Source: Pseudomonas yamanorum
Lineage (GTDB): Bacteria > Pseudomonadota > Gammaproteobacteria > Pseudomonadales > Pseudomonadaceae
DNA: 64,000 nucleotides
Assembly (NCBI RefSeq): GCF_013386765.1
Contig: NZ_JACARE010000044.1
Span: 1-64,000, forward strand
Direction: 5' to 3'
Shown here in pieces: positions 15,950 to 24,724 of this stretch. The notes beneath the pieces were generated by a model that saw only the letters and a list, made by a program, of their open reading frames with translations, did no database searches and had not been told where the DNA came from. The translations under genes and the position numbers were made by a program. Within the stretch, counting starts at the first letter, position 1; each line of letters opens with the position of its first letter.

Positions 15950-16426
15950 ATGATATTTTGCAGCGTTGGCACTCAAGCACCGTTTGAAAGAATGCTCGGC
16001 TACCTGAATGAATGGAGCCATGCCAATCCCCAGGTCCCGATTGTGGCGCAGGTGGGCAATAACGAAAATGACCTGGGCCGTATTACCGCCTACAAGACCA
16101 TTGCCGAGCCGCTGTTTTCCAAGAACTTCAATGCCTCAAAGGTGATCGTTTCCCATGCGGGCATGGGCAATATCATTCGCTCCCTTGAACTGGGCAAACC
16201 CATCGTTATCGTTCCGCGCGACAGCCGACGGGGTGAACATATCAATAATCACCAGTTCGATACCGCCGAGAACTTTTCAGACCTGCCGTCTGTATTTATC
16301 GCCCATGATAAAGATGGGTTCTTTTCGGCGATTGATTCGGCGCTCAACTACAGCAGTGCAGAAAGTTCGTTGGACTTTACTGAGAGAAATCGTTTGATCA
16401 GTTATGTAAAGTCATTTACCTCTTAA
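15950..16426 (+). CDS. Glycosyltransferase catalytic subunit, PssE/Alg13-like
   Basis: A 158-aa GT28 C-terminal-domain protein: MIFCSVGTQAPFERML at the start, VIVSHAGMGNIIRSLELGKPIVIVPR (about 65-90) for nucleotide-sugar binding, and NNHQFDTAENF at the end of the domain. It begins at the base after the PssD-like stop, and the two together form the split enzyme found in Alg13/Alg14 and PssE/PssD. By analogy with Rhizobium it would transfer glucuronate from UDP-GlcA to the lipid-linked glucose. Confidence 0.85.
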   Translation: MIFCSVGTQAPFERMLGYLNEWSHANPQVPIVAQVGNNENDLGRITAYKTIAEPLFSKNFNASKVIVSHAGMGNIIRSLELGKPIVIVPRDSRRGEHINNHQFDTAENFSDLPSVFIAHDKDGFFSAIDSALNYSSAESSLDFTERNRLISYVKSFTS

Positions 16427-16480
16427 GTCCTGATTGCTTGTCAATAAGCTCTTATTGCCTTTAATCATCGAGTAATCGCT

Positions 16481-17908
16481 ATGATCCCAGTTATATTGTC
16501 TGGCGGCTCAGGCACGCGCCTGTGGCCGCTTTCCAGGGCACTTAAACCCAAGCAGTTTATTGCCCTGCACGGTGACTTGAGTTTGTTTCAGGCTACTTTG
16601 GAGCGAATCAAGAACTTGTCCATCGAGGGCGAGAGCGTCAGCCCTGCGATCATTGTGTGTAACGAAGAACACCGGTTCATCGTGGCCGAACAAAGTCGTT
16701 CGCTGGATTTGATCCCGCAGAAAATCCTCCTGGAACCCACTGCCCGCAATACCGCCCCGGCCATTGCGGCCGCGACGCTCTCGGCGCTGGCGGACGGGGA
16801 TGATCCGATCCTGCTGGTGCTGGCGGCAGACCATGTCATCGGCGATACCGACGCCTTCAACGCAGCCCTGACGTCGGCCAAGGCGGAGGTCAACAAAGGC
16901 AAGATCGTCACCTTCGGGGTGGTGCCCACCAAACCGGAAACCGGCTACGGCTATATCCGCACTCAAGCGGCGGCGGTCGACGGCGCGGCGCATGTCGAGG
17001 CCTTTGTCGAAAAGCCTGACCTGGCGACCGCCCAAGGCTACCTGGCCCAGGGCAACTACTTCTGGAACAGCGGCATGTTCATGTTCCGCGCCTCGGTGAT
17101 GAAAGCGGAGTTGGAGCGCCTGAGCCCGGAGATCATGGTGGCCGCCGAGTTGTCCCTGTCCAATGCGGCCCATGACCAGGATTTCACCCGGCTCAGCCAG
17201 GTGGATTTTGTGAACGCGCCCAACGTGTCGATTGATTATGCGGTGATGGAAAAAACCGCTATCGCCTCGGTGGTCATCCTCAACTCCCCGTGGAGCGACC
17301 TAGGGGCCTGGGACTCGGTGTGGGAGGCGGGCGCCAAGGATGCCAACCAGAACTGCACCAAGGGCGACGTCTTGCTGCAAGACGTCACCAACAGTTATGT
17401 GCACGCCAGCCACCGGCTGGTCACCGTGGCGGGCATCAGTGACGTGGTGGTGGTCGAGACCGCCGACGCGATCCTGGTGACCACCAAGGAGCATGCCCAG
17501 GACGTGAAGAAAATCGTCACCGAGCTGACTAAAAACCACCGGATCGAAAGCGCGAGTCATCGCGAAGTCTATCGGCCGTGGGGCAAGTACGACTCGGTGG
17601 ACCAGGGTTATCGGTACCAGGTGAAGCGCATCACGGTGAAGCCGGGGCACAAGCTTTCCGTGCAGCTTCACCACCATCGTGCCGAGCACTGGATCGTGGT
17701 GTCCGGCACCGCGAATGTGCAGATCGGCGACAAGCAGGTGCTGCTCACCGAGAACCAGTCCACCTACATCCCCATTGGCGTTGTGCACTCTCTCGAAAAC
17801 CCGGGACGCATCCCGCTGGAGCTGATTGAAGTTCAATCGGGCTCCTACCTCGGCGAAGACGACATCATCCGCTTTGAAGACCGCTATGGCCGCCTCGAGC
17901 TTGTTTAA
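16481..17908 (+). CDS. manC: Mannose-1-phosphate guanylyltransferase / mannose-6-phosphate isomerase
   Basis: A 475-aa bifunctional enzyme. The N-terminal nucleotidyltransferase has GGSGTRLWPLSR at 7-18 and FVEKPDLATA near 171; the C-terminal cupin PMI domain has VKPGHKLSVQLHHHRAEHW near 386-404 and WIVVSGTANVQIG. It makes GDP-mannose and interconverts Man-6-P and Fru-6-P. The length equals AlgA/ManC/WbpW. No gmd or fcl gene is present, so GDP-mannose is probably used directly rather than converted to fucose. Confidence 0.93.
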   Translation: MIPVILSGGSGTRLWPLSRALKPKQFIALHGDLSLFQATLERIKNLSIEGESVSPAIIVCNEEHRFIVAEQSRSLDLIPQKILLEPTARNTAPAIAAATLSALADGDDPILLVLAADHVIGDTDAFNAALTSAKAEVNKGKIVTFGVVPTKPETGYGYIRTQAAAVDGAAHVEAFVEKPDLATAQGYLAQGNYFWNSGMFMFRASVMKAELERLSPEIMVAAELSLSNAAHDQDFTRLSQVDFVNAPNVSIDYAVMEKTAIASVVILNSPWSDLGAWDSVWEAGAKDANQNCTKGDVLLQDVTNSYVHASHRLVTVAGISDVVVVETADAILVTTKEHAQDVKKIVTELTKNHRIESASHREVYRPWGKYDSVDQGYRYQVKRITVKPGHKLSVQLHHHRAEHWIVVSGTANVQIGDKQVLLTENQSTYIPIGVVHSLENPGRIPLELIEVQSGSYLGEDDIIRFEDRYGRLELV

Positions 17909-17920
17909 AGGAATATTGAA

Positions 17921-19264
17921 ATGAATGTAACTGTATTTGGAATCGGCTATGTGGGCCTGGTGCAGGCGGCAGTGCTGGCTGACGCGGGGCATGAAGTGTG
18001 TTGCGTGGACATCGACGCCACCAAGGTCGAGAACCTCAAGAGCGGGATTATTCCGATCTTCGAGCCGGGCTTGAGTGCCCTCGTGCAGAAGAACCATGAC
18101 GCCGGCCGCCTGCATTTCACCACCGATGCCGCCCAGGGCGTGCGCCATGGCGAGGTGCAATTCATCGCCGTGGGCACGCCGCCGGATGACGACGGCAGCG
18201 CCGACATCAAGTATGTGCTCTCCGTGGCGGCGACCATCGCACAGAACATGACCGAGCCGAAGATCATCGTTAACAAGTCGACCGTGCCGGTAGGGACAGC
18301 CGATAAAGTCCGCGCGAAAGTTGATGAGGTACTGAAGTCCCGTGGGCTTGAGGTGGAGTTCCACGTCATTTCCAACCCCGAGTTCCTGAAGGAAGGTTCA
18401 GCGGTAGCGGACTGCACGCGCCCCGACCGAATCATCATCGGCAGCGACAGCAACTACGCCGTGGAGCGCATGCGGGAACTGTATGAACCGTTCAACCGCA
18501 ACCACGAAAAAATCATCACGATGGACATCCGCAGTGCCGAGCTGACCAAGTACGCCGCCAACTGCCTGCTGGCCACCAAGATTTCCTTCATGAATGAAAT
18601 GGCCAACTTCGCCGAACGACTGGGCGCAGATATTGAGGCGGTGCGTAAAGGCATCGGTTCTGACCCACGGATCGGCTACGACTTTATCTACCCCGGCTGC
18701 GGCTACGGCGGCTCGTGTTTCCCGAAAGACGTGCAGGCCCTGGAGCGCACTGCATCGTCCATCGGCTACCACGCCTCGCTGTTGTCAGCCGTCGAGGAAG
18801 TCAACAAGCGCCAGAAGCAGCACCTGTTCGGGCATATCCACCATCACTTCGGCGGGCAACTGGAGGGCAAGACCTTTGCGATCTGGGGCCTGGCCTTCAA
18901 ACCCAATACCGATGACATGCGCGAAGCCTCCAGCCGCGTATTGATCGAACAATTGCGCAGCGTAGGCGCGCGGATTCAAGCCTTCGACCCGGAAGCGATG
19001 GCCGAAACCCAGCGCATCTACGGCATGAACGAAGACCTGCTGCTGATGGGCACCAAGGAAGCCGCGCTCCAGGGCGCCGATGCGTTGGTGATTGTGACGG
19101 AGTGGCGCGAGTTCAAGGCCCCGGACCTGGACTTCATCAAAGAAAAACTGAGTACGCCGGTGATCTTTGATGGCCGCAATATATTTGATCCGCAGCGCAT
19201 GAAAGCCAATGGATTCGAGTATTACGGTATTGGTCGCGGGTTATCCGTACGGCCAGTCATCTGA
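17921..19264 (+). CDS. ugd: UDP-glucose 6-dehydrogenase
   Basis: A 447-aa NAD-dependent dehydrogenase forming UDP-glucuronate. Features: N-terminal Rossmann motif GIGYVGLVQAA, NKSTVPVGTADKV near 127, NPEFLKEGSAVAD near 150 and the active-site segment PGCGYGGSCFPKD with nucleophile Cys266. The C-terminal AIWGLAFKPNTDDMREA is the NAD/UDP-sugar domain. AAGGA precedes the ATG. AlgD (GDP-mannose dehydrogenase) is a relative; the PGCGYGGSCFPKD and NPEFLKEG context fits Ugd better. It supplies the donor for the PssDE-like pair. Confidence 0.88.
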   Translation: MNVTVFGIGYVGLVQAAVLADAGHEVCCVDIDATKVENLKSGIIPIFEPGLSALVQKNHDAGRLHFTTDAAQGVRHGEVQFIAVGTPPDDDGSADIKYVLSVAATIAQNMTEPKIIVNKSTVPVGTADKVRAKVDEVLKSRGLEVEFHVISNPEFLKEGSAVADCTRPDRIIIGSDSNYAVERMRELYEPFNRNHEKIITMDIRSAELTKYAANCLLATKISFMNEMANFAERLGADIEAVRKGIGSDPRIGYDFIYPGCGYGGSCFPKDVQALERTASSIGYHASLLSAVEEVNKRQKQHLFGHIHHHFGGQLEGKTFAIWGLAFKPNTDDMREASSRVLIEQLRSVGARIQAFDPEAMAETQRIYGMNEDLLLMGTKEAALQGADALVIVTEWREFKAPDLDFIKEKLSTPVIFDGRNIFDPQRMKANGFEYYGIGRGLSVRPVI

Positions 19265-19442
19265 TACTGACGATTATTAACATTGGTGGTTTGCAGTATC
19301 CACAAGTGAGATGATTCCGAGGAGGCTAATTGCGCGGTTCACTCTATTGTCGTGCAGTTTTCATGGCCTCTTTATCTCCGTTCCATCACTACTCCCTTAT
19401 TGCAAAGTTGTATAAGGGGTAAATATCGAGAAGGAGTCTGAT

Positions 19443-19730
19443 ATGAGGACATTACTGTTGGCCGGCGTGCTGGCTTTCACAAGTACGGCGGCACTGGCGG
19501 CGGGTGAAGTCGCCGGCGCTGCGGTGAGCGAGGCGGCCAGTACAGGCGGCGAGTCACTGTCGTTGAGCACTCCGCTGGTGGGCGGCGTGACGCTCGGTGA
19601 AACCGTCGGGGTCGGCACCGCAGTTGTCGGCGCTGCCGCTGCTGCGTCCAACTCGGGCGGCAGTTCCAATGGCGGTACTTCCGGCACTGGCGGCACAACC
19701 GGTACAGGTGGTACCACCGGTACCAACTAA
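19443..19730 (+). CDS. gfcA: GfcA-like small Gly/Ser/Thr-rich envelope protein
   Basis: A 95-aa protein with a cleavable signal (MRTLLLAGVLAFTSTAALAAG), a hydrophobic stretch VGVGTAVVGAAAAAS and a low-complexity tail of GTGGTTGTGG-type repeats. This layout, and the position before wza/gfcBCD genes, matches E. coli GfcA/YmcD and YjbE. The function in group 4 capsule secretion is not settled. AGAAGGAG precedes the ATG. A strong intrinsic terminator follows, so this gene may be made in excess of the genes behind it. Confidence 0.75.
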   Translation: MRTLLLAGVLAFTSTAALAAGEVAGAAVSEAASTGGESLSLSTPLVGGVTLGETVGVGTAVVGAAAAASNSGGSSNGGTSGTGGTTGTGGTTGTN

Positions 19731-19752
19731 TCACCCGCAACTTGTGTTGTTA

Positions 19753-19788
19753 AAAGATCACCCGGAAGTTTCTGGGTGATCTTTTTTA
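19753..19788 (+). terminator. Rho-independent terminator inside the capsule operon, after gfcA
   Basis: GATCACCC (19756-19763) pairs with GGGTGATC (19774-19781), followed by six Ts, giving a classic terminator that reads AAAAGATCACCC...GGGTGATCTTTTTT. It lies 30 bases before the wza ATG, so wza-gfcBCD depend on read-through, antitermination or a promoter in the small gap. Confidence 0.85.
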
Positions 19789-19817
19789 GACTCGCCCTCG
19801 ACTAGCGTAGTGCCATT

Positions 19818-20930
19818 ATGATTCGTAGGTTACCTGTTCTTTTGCTGGCAAGTATCAGCTTGCACGGCTGTATGTTTTCGCCTGGTCAACACATGGACAC
19901 GCGTCAAATGTCCAGTGAGGGTTCTCCCGAAAGTACCCGGGTGGAGTTGATTCCCATCACCCCCAAATTGATTGCCATGGATGCCGCCACTCACGTTCGT
20001 GAGTCGGTGCCCGCGGAGTTGTTGTCTTATGTGCCGGGCGGTTATCGCGTCGGCGCCAATGACCTGTTGTTCATCACGGTCTGGGACCATCCCGAGTTGA
20101 CGGCGCCCTCGGGGCCGCAACAGCAGCTCGACGCCAACGGGCGCCTGGTGCGTCCGGACGGCACACTGTTTTATCCGTATATCGGCAATGTTCCGGTGGC
20201 CGGTAAAACCATCGAGGAGTTGCGCGCCTTTATCGCCGGGCGCCTGGCGCAGTTTATTGAAAGCCCTCAGGTCGACGTCAGCGTGTTGCGTTTTGCCAGC
20301 CAGACCGTCGTCGTCACCGGTGCGGTGATCAAGGCCGGCCAACAGCCGATCACCACCACGCCCTTGAGCGCCGTGGAGGCTATCGGTGCTGCCGGTGTCG
20401 ACCCGACCAATGCCGACCTGTCGGGCCTGACACTCACCCGGGACGGCCGTGAATACCGGTTGGACCTGGACAGCCTCAATCGCCAGGGCTCGCAACTGCA
20501 GGGCATCTACCTCAAGGGCGGCGACCGGTTGTACTTGCCCTATAACGACCAGAAACGCGTCTATCTCATGGGCGAAGTCAACCAGCCCCGGGCACTGAGC
20601 TTCAAGGGCAAATCGATCAACCTGACCGATGCGCTGGGCACGGCAGGGGGCTTGAACCAGACCACCTCCAATGGCAATGCGGTGTACGTGATTCGCGGCG
20701 TGGACAACCTGGAAGCCGAGCCGGCCAAGGTGTTCCAGCTCGATGCCCAGTCACCTTCGGCGCTGGTGCTCGCCACCCGATTCGACTTGCAGCCCCAAGA
20801 CATCGTGTACGTCGGGCCGGCCGGCGTGACGCGCTGGAACCGCCTGATCAGCCAACTGCTGCCTACCGCCACTGCCATTGGGCTGGGTGCCCGATCGGCC
20901 AATGACCTCAGCGAAGTCAACAGCAGATAA
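19818..20930 (+). CDS. wza: Polysaccharide export outer-membrane lipoprotein Wza/GfcE
   Basis: A 370-aa secretin-like export channel. Lipoprotein signal MIRRLPVLLLASISLHGC with Cys18; Poly_export/SLBB blocks YRVGANDLLFITVWDHPELT near 75-94 and VYLMGEVNQPRALSFKGK near 250; C-terminal amphipathic helix RWNRLISQLLPTATAIGLGARS near 338-360, which forms the outer-membrane barrel in Wza. The length is close to E. coli Wza (379). It would form the exit channel docking onto Wzc. Separation from wzb-wzc by about 11 kb is unusual. Confidence 0.93.
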   Translation: MIRRLPVLLLASISLHGCMFSPGQHMDTRQMSSEGSPESTRVELIPITPKLIAMDAATHVRESVPAELLSYVPGGYRVGANDLLFITVWDHPELTAPSGPQQQLDANGRLVRPDGTLFYPYIGNVPVAGKTIEELRAFIAGRLAQFIESPQVDVSVLRFASQTVVVTGAVIKAGQQPITTTPLSAVEAIGAAGVDPTNADLSGLTLTRDGREYRLDLDSLNRQGSQLQGIYLKGGDRLYLPYNDQKRVYLMGEVNQPRALSFKGKSINLTDALGTAGGLNQTTSNGNAVYVIRGVDNLEAEPAKVFQLDAQSPSALVLATRFDLQPQDIVYVGPAGVTRWNRLISQLLPTATAIGLGARSANDLSEVNSR

Positions 20931-20944
20931 GGCGCCATCCTGTC

Positions 20945-21604
20945 GTGAAAATTTTGCCTACCTGTGCCGGTCTGTCGATGGCGCTCTTGTTGTGCGGGTG
21001 TAACCCGTTGATGAGGGCGTCCTGGTACACCCTCGAAACCTCCGTCACCGGCCCTGAGCCGATCAATGTCACCCAGGCCCAGGTCGATGCGGTGCCGTAT
21101 CCGCAGATTCTGGTCACCACGGCCGTCAGCGAAGGGGTGATGGCCATGGCCCGCCGCCGTGGCGACCTGAAGTTCTGGGTCGCCTCCGGCAAGCAGGTGG
21201 TGATGATGCGCGACGGCCTGGTGGTACGCACTGTCGGGCTGGGTTTTTCCCTGGACGGCACCCGCTTCAGTGGCGAGTCGCCGTTCAAGCGCGGCCTTCA
21301 GCATTTGCCCGACGGCTATACCAGCACGCGCTGGATCGACCTGTATGACGGCAACCGGATCGGCGTCGCCGTCAACAGCCGTTTCAGCCCCCACGACATC
21401 GAGACCCTTCGCATTCTGGACAAGGATTACGCCTTGCTGCGCATCGACGAGCAGGTGGATGTTCCCACCTTGAATTTCCACGCTACCAACCATTATTGGG
21501 TCGACCCGCAGGATGGTTTCATCCTGCGCAGCGAGCAGCATTTGACGCCCCGGTTGACCCTGAAGATCGTGCAGTTGCGCCCTGACAGGGAGGCTGCCCG
21601 GTGA
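20945..21604 (+). CDS. gfcB: GfcB/YjbF-family outer-membrane lipoprotein
   Basis: A 219-aa YjbF-family protein on a GTG start with lipobox ending LLLCGC (Cys19). Family features include ARRRGDLKFWVASGKQVVMMRDGLVVRTVGL near 60-90 and SEQHLTPRLTLKIVQLRP at the end. In E. coli gfcB is required for group 4 capsule secretion, though its biochemical role is unclear. It overlaps the next gene by four bases, as part of gfcB-gfcC-gfcD. Confidence 0.85.
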   Translation: MKILPTCAGLSMALLLCGCNPLMRASWYTLETSVTGPEPINVTQAQVDAVPYPQILVTTAVSEGVMAMARRRGDLKFWVASGKQVVMMRDGLVVRTVGLGFSLDGTRFSGESPFKRGLQHLPDGYTSTRWIDLYDGNRIGVAVNSRFSPHDIETLRILDKDYALLRIDEQVDVPTLNFHATNHYWVDPQDGFILRSEQHLTPRLTLKIVQLRPDREAAR

Positions 21605-22368
21605 AGTGTTCCGAGCTTTTATGCCTTGGCCTGTTGTTGGTTGGCCCAGGCGTTGGCCAGGCGGCGGTCACGGTCAGTGGTGATGTGCGCAGCCCCGGCG
21701 CCTTCGAGGTCAAGCCGGGGGCGCGTTTGCTGGACGTTATTCGCCTGGCTCAACCCAACGCCGAAAGTTACTGGTTGGGCGCCGCCTGGCTGCACCAGTC
21801 GTTGATGGACAAGCAGGCACGGTTGAAGGCGGGTGTGCTGTTCGACCTGAAACTGCTGCAACGGGGCGCCTTGCTGGATGACCGGCACTCGCGGGCGGAC
21901 TTGAGTGCGCGCCTGTACCAGCAGGTGGAGCAGTTGCCCGTCACCGGCCGCCAGGTGACGGTGCTGGACCCGATCGCCGTGGAGGCCGGGTTTGCCCGCA
22001 ACGCCTTGCTGGATGATGGCGACCAGCTGGTTTACCCCGCGAGACCGTCCACCGTGGAAGTGCTCGGGGCGGTCGCGCAGCCCTGTGATGTGCCGTACCA
22101 GGCGATGCGCGAAGTCCGGGAGTATGTCCGCGGCTGCACCGTCCTCGATGACGCCGAGCGTGATGACCTGTGGCTGATCCAGCCCGACGGCCAGGTGCGC
22201 CGCGTGGGCGTGGCGGCATGGAATCGGGAGGACGGCATTGTGGCTGCACCCGGTAGCCGGATTCTGGTGCCGATCCGCAGCGATGACCTTGAGACGCCGA
22301 CCCCCGATCTCAACCAACAACTGGCCGAGTTTTTCGCCACCCAACCGTTGGCTGAGGTGAACCCTTGA
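21601..22368 (+). CDS. gfcC: GfcC-family capsule biosynthesis periplasmic protein
   Basis: A 255-aa protein with signal MKCSELLCLGLLLVGPGVGQAA on a GTG start overlapping gfcB. It has two beta-grasp-like halves (VTVSGDVRSPGAFEVKPGARLLDVIRLAQ near 24-52 and VEVLGAVAQPCDVPYQ near 150) and a C-terminal helix with DLNQQLAEFFATQPL, as in the GfcC structure. These folds resemble SLBB domains of Wza, which suggests contact with polymer or with Wza. It overlaps gfcD by four bases. Confidence 0.85.
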   Translation: MKCSELLCLGLLLVGPGVGQAAVTVSGDVRSPGAFEVKPGARLLDVIRLAQPNAESYWLGAAWLHQSLMDKQARLKAGVLFDLKLLQRGALLDDRHSRADLSARLYQQVEQLPVTGRQVTVLDPIAVEAGFARNALLDDGDQLVYPARPSTVEVLGAVAQPCDVPYQAMREVREYVRGCTVLDDAERDDLWLIQPDGQVRRVGVAAWNREDGIVAAPGSRILVPIRSDDLETPTPDLNQQLAEFFATQPLAEVNP

Positions 22369-24455
22369 ATTTACGTTTTGCTGCTGTATTGCTCTTGCCC
22401 TGCGGACTGGTTCACGGTGAACCCCGTTACACCCAAAACGACTTTGGCGGCGTGGGCCTGCTACAAACCCCCACTGCACGCATGGCCCCGGCGGGCGAGT
22501 TGAGCGCCAACGCCAACCGCACCGATCCCTACTCACGCTACAGCTTTTCATTGCAGCCGTTCGATTGGCTGGAGGGTTCGTTTCGCTACACCGCCATCAG
22601 CAACCGCCGTTACGGTGCCGAGGCGTTGAGCGGAAGCCAGAGCTTCAAAGACAAAGCCATCGACTTCAAGGCCCGCCTCTGGGAAGAAAGCCACTGGGCG
22701 CCCCAAGTGGCGTTCGGCGCCAGGGACATCGGCGGTACCGGGCTGTTTTCCAGCGAATACTTCGTCGCTAACAAGCGCTATGGCAACCTGGATTTCAGCC
22801 TCGGCCTGGCCTGGGGCTACCTGGGTAACCGAGGGGATTTCAGCAACCCGCTGTCGGTGTTCGGCAGCAAGTTCAACGACCGGCCCAAGAGCACGGCGGT
22901 GGTCGCCAGGGCAGGGGACGTGAACTCCAATGCCTACTTCAGGGGACGTCCTTCGCTGTTTGGCGGGATTGCCTATCAAACGCCCTGGGAGCCTTTGAGC
23001 CTGAAGCTTGAATACGAGGGCAATGACTACAAGCACGAGCCGTTGGACAACCCGATCAAGCAGGACTCGCCGGTCAACATCGGCGTGGTCTACAAGCTGG
23101 CCGACAGCGTCGATTTGAGTGCGGCCTGGGAGCGCGGCAACACCGCGATGTTCGGCATCACCCTGCACACCAACTTTGTCAGCCGCAAGGCGCCGGTCAA
23201 GACCTACGACCCACCCGCCGAACCGTTGCCGGCACGCATGCCCACCACCCCGGCCGACCAGGTCAACTGGGCCAATGTCGCGGACCGACTGCAGCAGAAT
23301 GCCGGCTACAAGGTAGAGCGCATTGCCCAGCGCGGTTCGGAATTGATGGTGTATGGCGAGCAGCAACGCTACTTTTATTCCGCCAAGGCCGTGGGGCGTG
23401 CCAGCCGCATTCTCGACAACAGCGCCAATCAGGACGTCGACTGGTTCACCCTGGTGAACAAGCGTTATGACATGCCTATCGAAGAAACCAGCGTGCCCCG
23501 TGACACCTTCCGTGCGGTAGTGAACAACGAGCAACCGCTGACGGATCTGCACCGTGCCACCGAGGTCAATCCGGCGATCGCCCATCGGGAAACCACGCTC
23601 TACACCGCCAAGCCTGCGCCGTTCAGCTACGGCCTGGGCCTGGGTTACAAACAGAACATCGGCGGCCCCGACGGGTTGCTCTACCAGTTCACCGCCGACG
23701 CCGACGCGGAGTACCGTTTTACCCGCAACACCTGGTGGAGCGGCTTGCTCAGTGCCAACCTGCTGAACAACTACGACAAGTTCACCTACGACGCGCCAAG
23801 CGGGTTGCCACGGGTGCGTACCGACCTGCGCCAATACATGACGACGTCGGATGTGACGATGCCGAACTTCCAGGTCAACCATGCGCAGCGCCTGGACCGC
23901 GACCTGTATGGCATGGTCTACGGCGGTTACCTGGAGTCGATGTACGCCGGGGTGGGCGGTGAAGTGTTGTTCCGGCCTACGGGCAAGCACTGGTCGGTGG
24001 GCGCAGACCTGAACTTCGTGCGCCAGCGCGATTTCAACCAGGGCTTCGGCCTGCGGGATTACCAGACCATCACCGGCCATGTCACCAGCTATACCGAGCT
24101 GCCCTTTGACACCCTTGCGGCAGTCAGCGTGGGGCGTTATCTGGCACGGGACTGGGGCACCACCGTCGACATCTCCCGGCAGTTCAAGAACGGTGTGAAA
24201 TTTGGTGGCTGGGTGACGCTGACCACTGCCTCGAAGGAAGAATACGGCGAGGGCAGCTTCGACAAGGGCATCTATATTTCGGTGCCGTTCGACGAGTTGA
24301 TGAGCACCTCGACGATGCGTCGGGCGAATGTCGTATGGGCACCTTTGACCCGTGACGGCGGGGCTCGCCTGAACCGTGCCTACTCGCTGCAGACCATGAC
24401 CGACGGGCGTGACAGCGAACTGTTCTACAACAACTTCGACAAGATCACTGAGTGA
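22365..24455 (+). CDS. gfcD: GfcD/YjbH-family outer-membrane protein
   Basis: A 696-aa predicted beta-barrel protein using a TTG start in a TTGA overlap with gfcC and signal MNLRFAAVLLLPCGLVHG. The YjbH domain opens with YTQNDFGGVGLLQTPTARMAPAGELSANANRTDPYSRYSFSLQPFDWLEG. A long C-terminal region rich in alternating aromatic residues suits a barrel. It is the last gene of the rightward operon. In E. coli gfcD is needed for capsule display; a role as a second porin or polymer-modifying factor is unproved. Confidence 0.85.
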   Translation: MNLRFAAVLLLPCGLVHGEPRYTQNDFGGVGLLQTPTARMAPAGELSANANRTDPYSRYSFSLQPFDWLEGSFRYTAISNRRYGAEALSGSQSFKDKAIDFKARLWEESHWAPQVAFGARDIGGTGLFSSEYFVANKRYGNLDFSLGLAWGYLGNRGDFSNPLSVFGSKFNDRPKSTAVVARAGDVNSNAYFRGRPSLFGGIAYQTPWEPLSLKLEYEGNDYKHEPLDNPIKQDSPVNIGVVYKLADSVDLSAAWERGNTAMFGITLHTNFVSRKAPVKTYDPPAEPLPARMPTTPADQVNWANVADRLQQNAGYKVERIAQRGSELMVYGEQQRYFYSAKAVGRASRILDNSANQDVDWFTLVNKRYDMPIEETSVPRDTFRAVVNNEQPLTDLHRATEVNPAIAHRETTLYTAKPAPFSYGLGLGYKQNIGGPDGLLYQFTADADAEYRFTRNTWWSGLLSANLLNNYDKFTYDAPSGLPRVRTDLRQYMTTSDVTMPNFQVNHAQRLDRDLYGMVYGGYLESMYAGVGGEVLFRPTGKHWSVGADLNFVRQRDFNQGFGLRDYQTITGHVTSYTELPFDTLAAVSVGRYLARDWGTTVDISRQFKNGVKFGGWVTLTTASKEEYGEGSFDKGIYISVPFDELMSTSTMRRANVVWAPLTRDGGARLNRAYSLQTMTDGRDSELFYNNFDKITE

Positions 24456-24724
24456 CGCCAAGGTTATCCGCTGCCCGGTGCTGAATGCGCCGGGCAGCGC
24501 AAGGACTTGCAGCCACACAACGCCAGGTGCAATGCCGGCGGGCAATACTCCCCTGACTTTCCCTCTGTGATTTCTATGCGAATGGCGTGGGCCTGGATGC
24601 CCAGGCGCTGCTGTGGGCGGTATCGTTGCGCATGGCGGGGGTTGTGGCGGGGAGGAACGACAAACGCCCCGCAGGGCGCCTGGTGCCCCGCGCCGCCGGT
24701 GTGGCGGTGCGGGGTAGGGAGGGA
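24456..24724. other. Convergent gap between gfcD and wcaJ with hairpins
   Basis: GCTGCCCGG (24470-24478) and CCGGGCAGC (24490-24498) form a 9-bp hairpin after gfcD, without a T tract. Near 24665-24680 a CGCCC/GGGCG hairpin followed by GTTTGT on the minus strand may end the wcaJ transcript. No gene is supported in this gap. Confidence 0.45.

Noticed and set aside
17921..19264. AlgD (GDP-mannose dehydrogenase) as the identity of the dehydrogenase
   Set aside because: Active-site context and the NPEFLKEG block read as UDP-glucose dehydrogenase, and no other alginate gene is nearby.
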